Assembly (NCBI GenBank): GCA_026645575.1
Contig: JAPKMW010000016.1
Location: 1 to 64,000 of the forward strand
DNA from: Caldilineaceae bacterium
Lineage (GTDB): Bacteria > Chloroflexota > Anaerolineae > Caldilineales > Caldilineaceae
Reading direction: 5' to 3'
DNA: 64,000 nt
The stretch's first letter is position 1. Each line of letters begins with the position of its first letter. Below, piece by piece: positions 63,358-64,000 of this stretch. Position numbers and translations under genes: made by a program. A model generated the notes under the pieces. That model was not told where the DNA came from and made no database searches. It saw only the letters and a program-made list of their open reading frames with translations.

Positions 63358-63918
63358 ATGTATGGTTTAGTGAATCGGGCCGTCGAGGAGCTGGTCTGCA
63401 CGCAGTTTGGCGAGGCGACCTGGGAGGCTATTCGCGCGGAGGCGGGGGTTGACATTGAGGTCTTTGTCAGTATGGAGCCGTACGCTGATGAGGTCACCTA
63501 TAAGTTGGTCAACGCCGCCAGCAAGATTCTGGGCATATCGGCGGAGACGGTGTTGATCACCTTTGGCGAATATTGGACGCTCTACACGGCGCGTGAAGGG
63601 TATGGGGAACTGCTCAAGATGTCGGGCAACACCCTCCCTGAATTTTTACGTAACCTGGACAACATGCACGCCCGTGTCGGGCTGCTTTATCCGGAGTTGC
63701 AACCGCCGTCCTTTGAATGCACCGAGGTCAATGACCGGGGGATGGTTCTCCACTATCGTTCACACCGGGAAGGCATGGCCCCGTTGGTCGTCGGGCTGCT
63801 GCAAGGTCTCAGCAAAATGTTTGCCGTCAACGTGGCGATTGACCATGTGCAAAAACGCCCTGTTGATGGTGACCATGATGTCTTTCAATTGACCTACCTG
63901 AATGAAGCGACAAGATGA
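63358..63918 (+). CDS. H-NOX (heme NO-binding) sensor protein
   Basis: 186 aa, the full length of a stand-alone H-NOX domain. MYGLVNRAVEELVCTQFGEA opens it. The proximal heme ligand is His104 in NMHARVGLLYP, and Y-x-S-x-R (Tyr133, Ser135, Arg137) is the porphyrin-binding triad. At the position of the distal Tyr that binds oxygen in thermophilic homologues there is Leu (my alignment), so it should sense NO rather than O2. It usually pairs with a histidine kinase or cyclase; here it follows a partner-switching module and receiver. Start at 63358 behind GGCAGAGGC. The natural downstream partner would be beyond the window end. Confidence 0.9.
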   Translation: MYGLVNRAVEELVCTQFGEATWEAIRAEAGVDIEVFVSMEPYADEVTYKLVNAASKILGISAETVLITFGEYWTLYTAREGYGELLKMSGNTLPEFLRNLDNMHARVGLLYPELQPPSFECTEVNDRGMVLHYRSHREGMAPLVVGLLQGLSKMFAVNVAIDHVQKRPVDGDHDVFQLTYLNEATR

Positions 63919-64000
63919 CAAGATGAAGGGGTGACAAGAGGACAAGATGACAAGGTGACATTATACCCCCGATGCTGCTCATCTGTTGCCCTACAGGGGC
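63919..64000. repeat. Start of another GTGACAAGATGA-family element (cut by window end)
   Basis: Words GACAAGATGACAAGATGAAG, then GGTGACATTATACC and a loop like that at 63215 (CCCGATGCTGCTCATC…GCCC…GGGGC). The right arm is expected just beyond base 64000. It follows the H-NOX stop at once. Confidence 0.75.

Overview
This window looks like chromosomal DNA of a free-living, heterotrophic, moderately GC-rich bacterium. The best inference is Chloroflexota of the Anaerolineae/Caldilineae type. The grounds are two DUF4058 paralogues, an AAA-like (PF14516-type) ATPase remnant, a secreted subtilase with a tandem Asn-Ser-Val-Ser-Trp linker, many sugar-handling genes, a full-length GcvP, and spacers filled with long word-like palindromes. 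I saw no 16S, tRNA, ribosomal protein, phage or IS gene, so the taxonomy is not proven.

Layout. 1-5.7 kb: a broken AAA ATPase, an alkyltransferase-like DNA-repair protein, a large secreted FG-GAP/HExxH metallopeptidase and a small secreted beta-barrel protein. 5.8-12.9 kb: a plus-strand run of SDR, cyclase-family hydrolase, GMC oxidoreductase, DUF417-like membrane protein and GH63-like glycosidase, with a different palindromic element in every spacer. 13-15.1 kb: a serine hydrolase and an AcrR-like TetR repressor with two matching operator-like sites. 15.3-19.3 kb: a glycogen cluster (free CBM48 protein, debranching enzyme, and a subtilisin carrying its own C-terminal glycogen-binding domain). 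19.4-24.2 kb: DUF4058, a rhamnonate-dehydratase-like enolase and a GT-C-like membrane protein. 24.3-27.7 kb: gcvP behind a tandem glycine riboswitch with promoter and terminator. 27.8-35 kb: DegT aminotransferase, aldo/keto reductase and sulfatase, facing a sugar ABC importer without its ATPase. 35.4-46.4 kb: FtsX-type permease, secreted protein, ceramidase-like protein, DUF4058, phosphoesterase, VOC proteins, MFS transporter and a frameshifted DoxX gene. 46.5-57.3 kb, minus strand: secreted subtilase/ricin protein, glycosidase-like protein, glycerate kinase, epimerase, UPF0175/DUF3368 pair, Nudix, SerB and Mut7-C. 57.6-64 kb: two glycosyltransferases, then a partner-switching module (STAS, SpoIIE phosphatase, HATPase, STAS, receiver) ending in an H-NOX gas sensor.

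The most unusual property is the spacer architecture. More than twenty intergenic regions hold a long inverted repeat, commonly with 15-33 bp arms. The elements fall into several sequence families. They sit directly before ribosome binding sites in co-directional runs and between the ends of convergent genes. One lies in frame inside a membrane-protein gene and another lies in the P2 stem-loop of the glycine riboswitch, both without obvious damage to the host feature. A pair of 74-bp copies shows compensatory stem changes. No mobilising enzyme is visible in the window.
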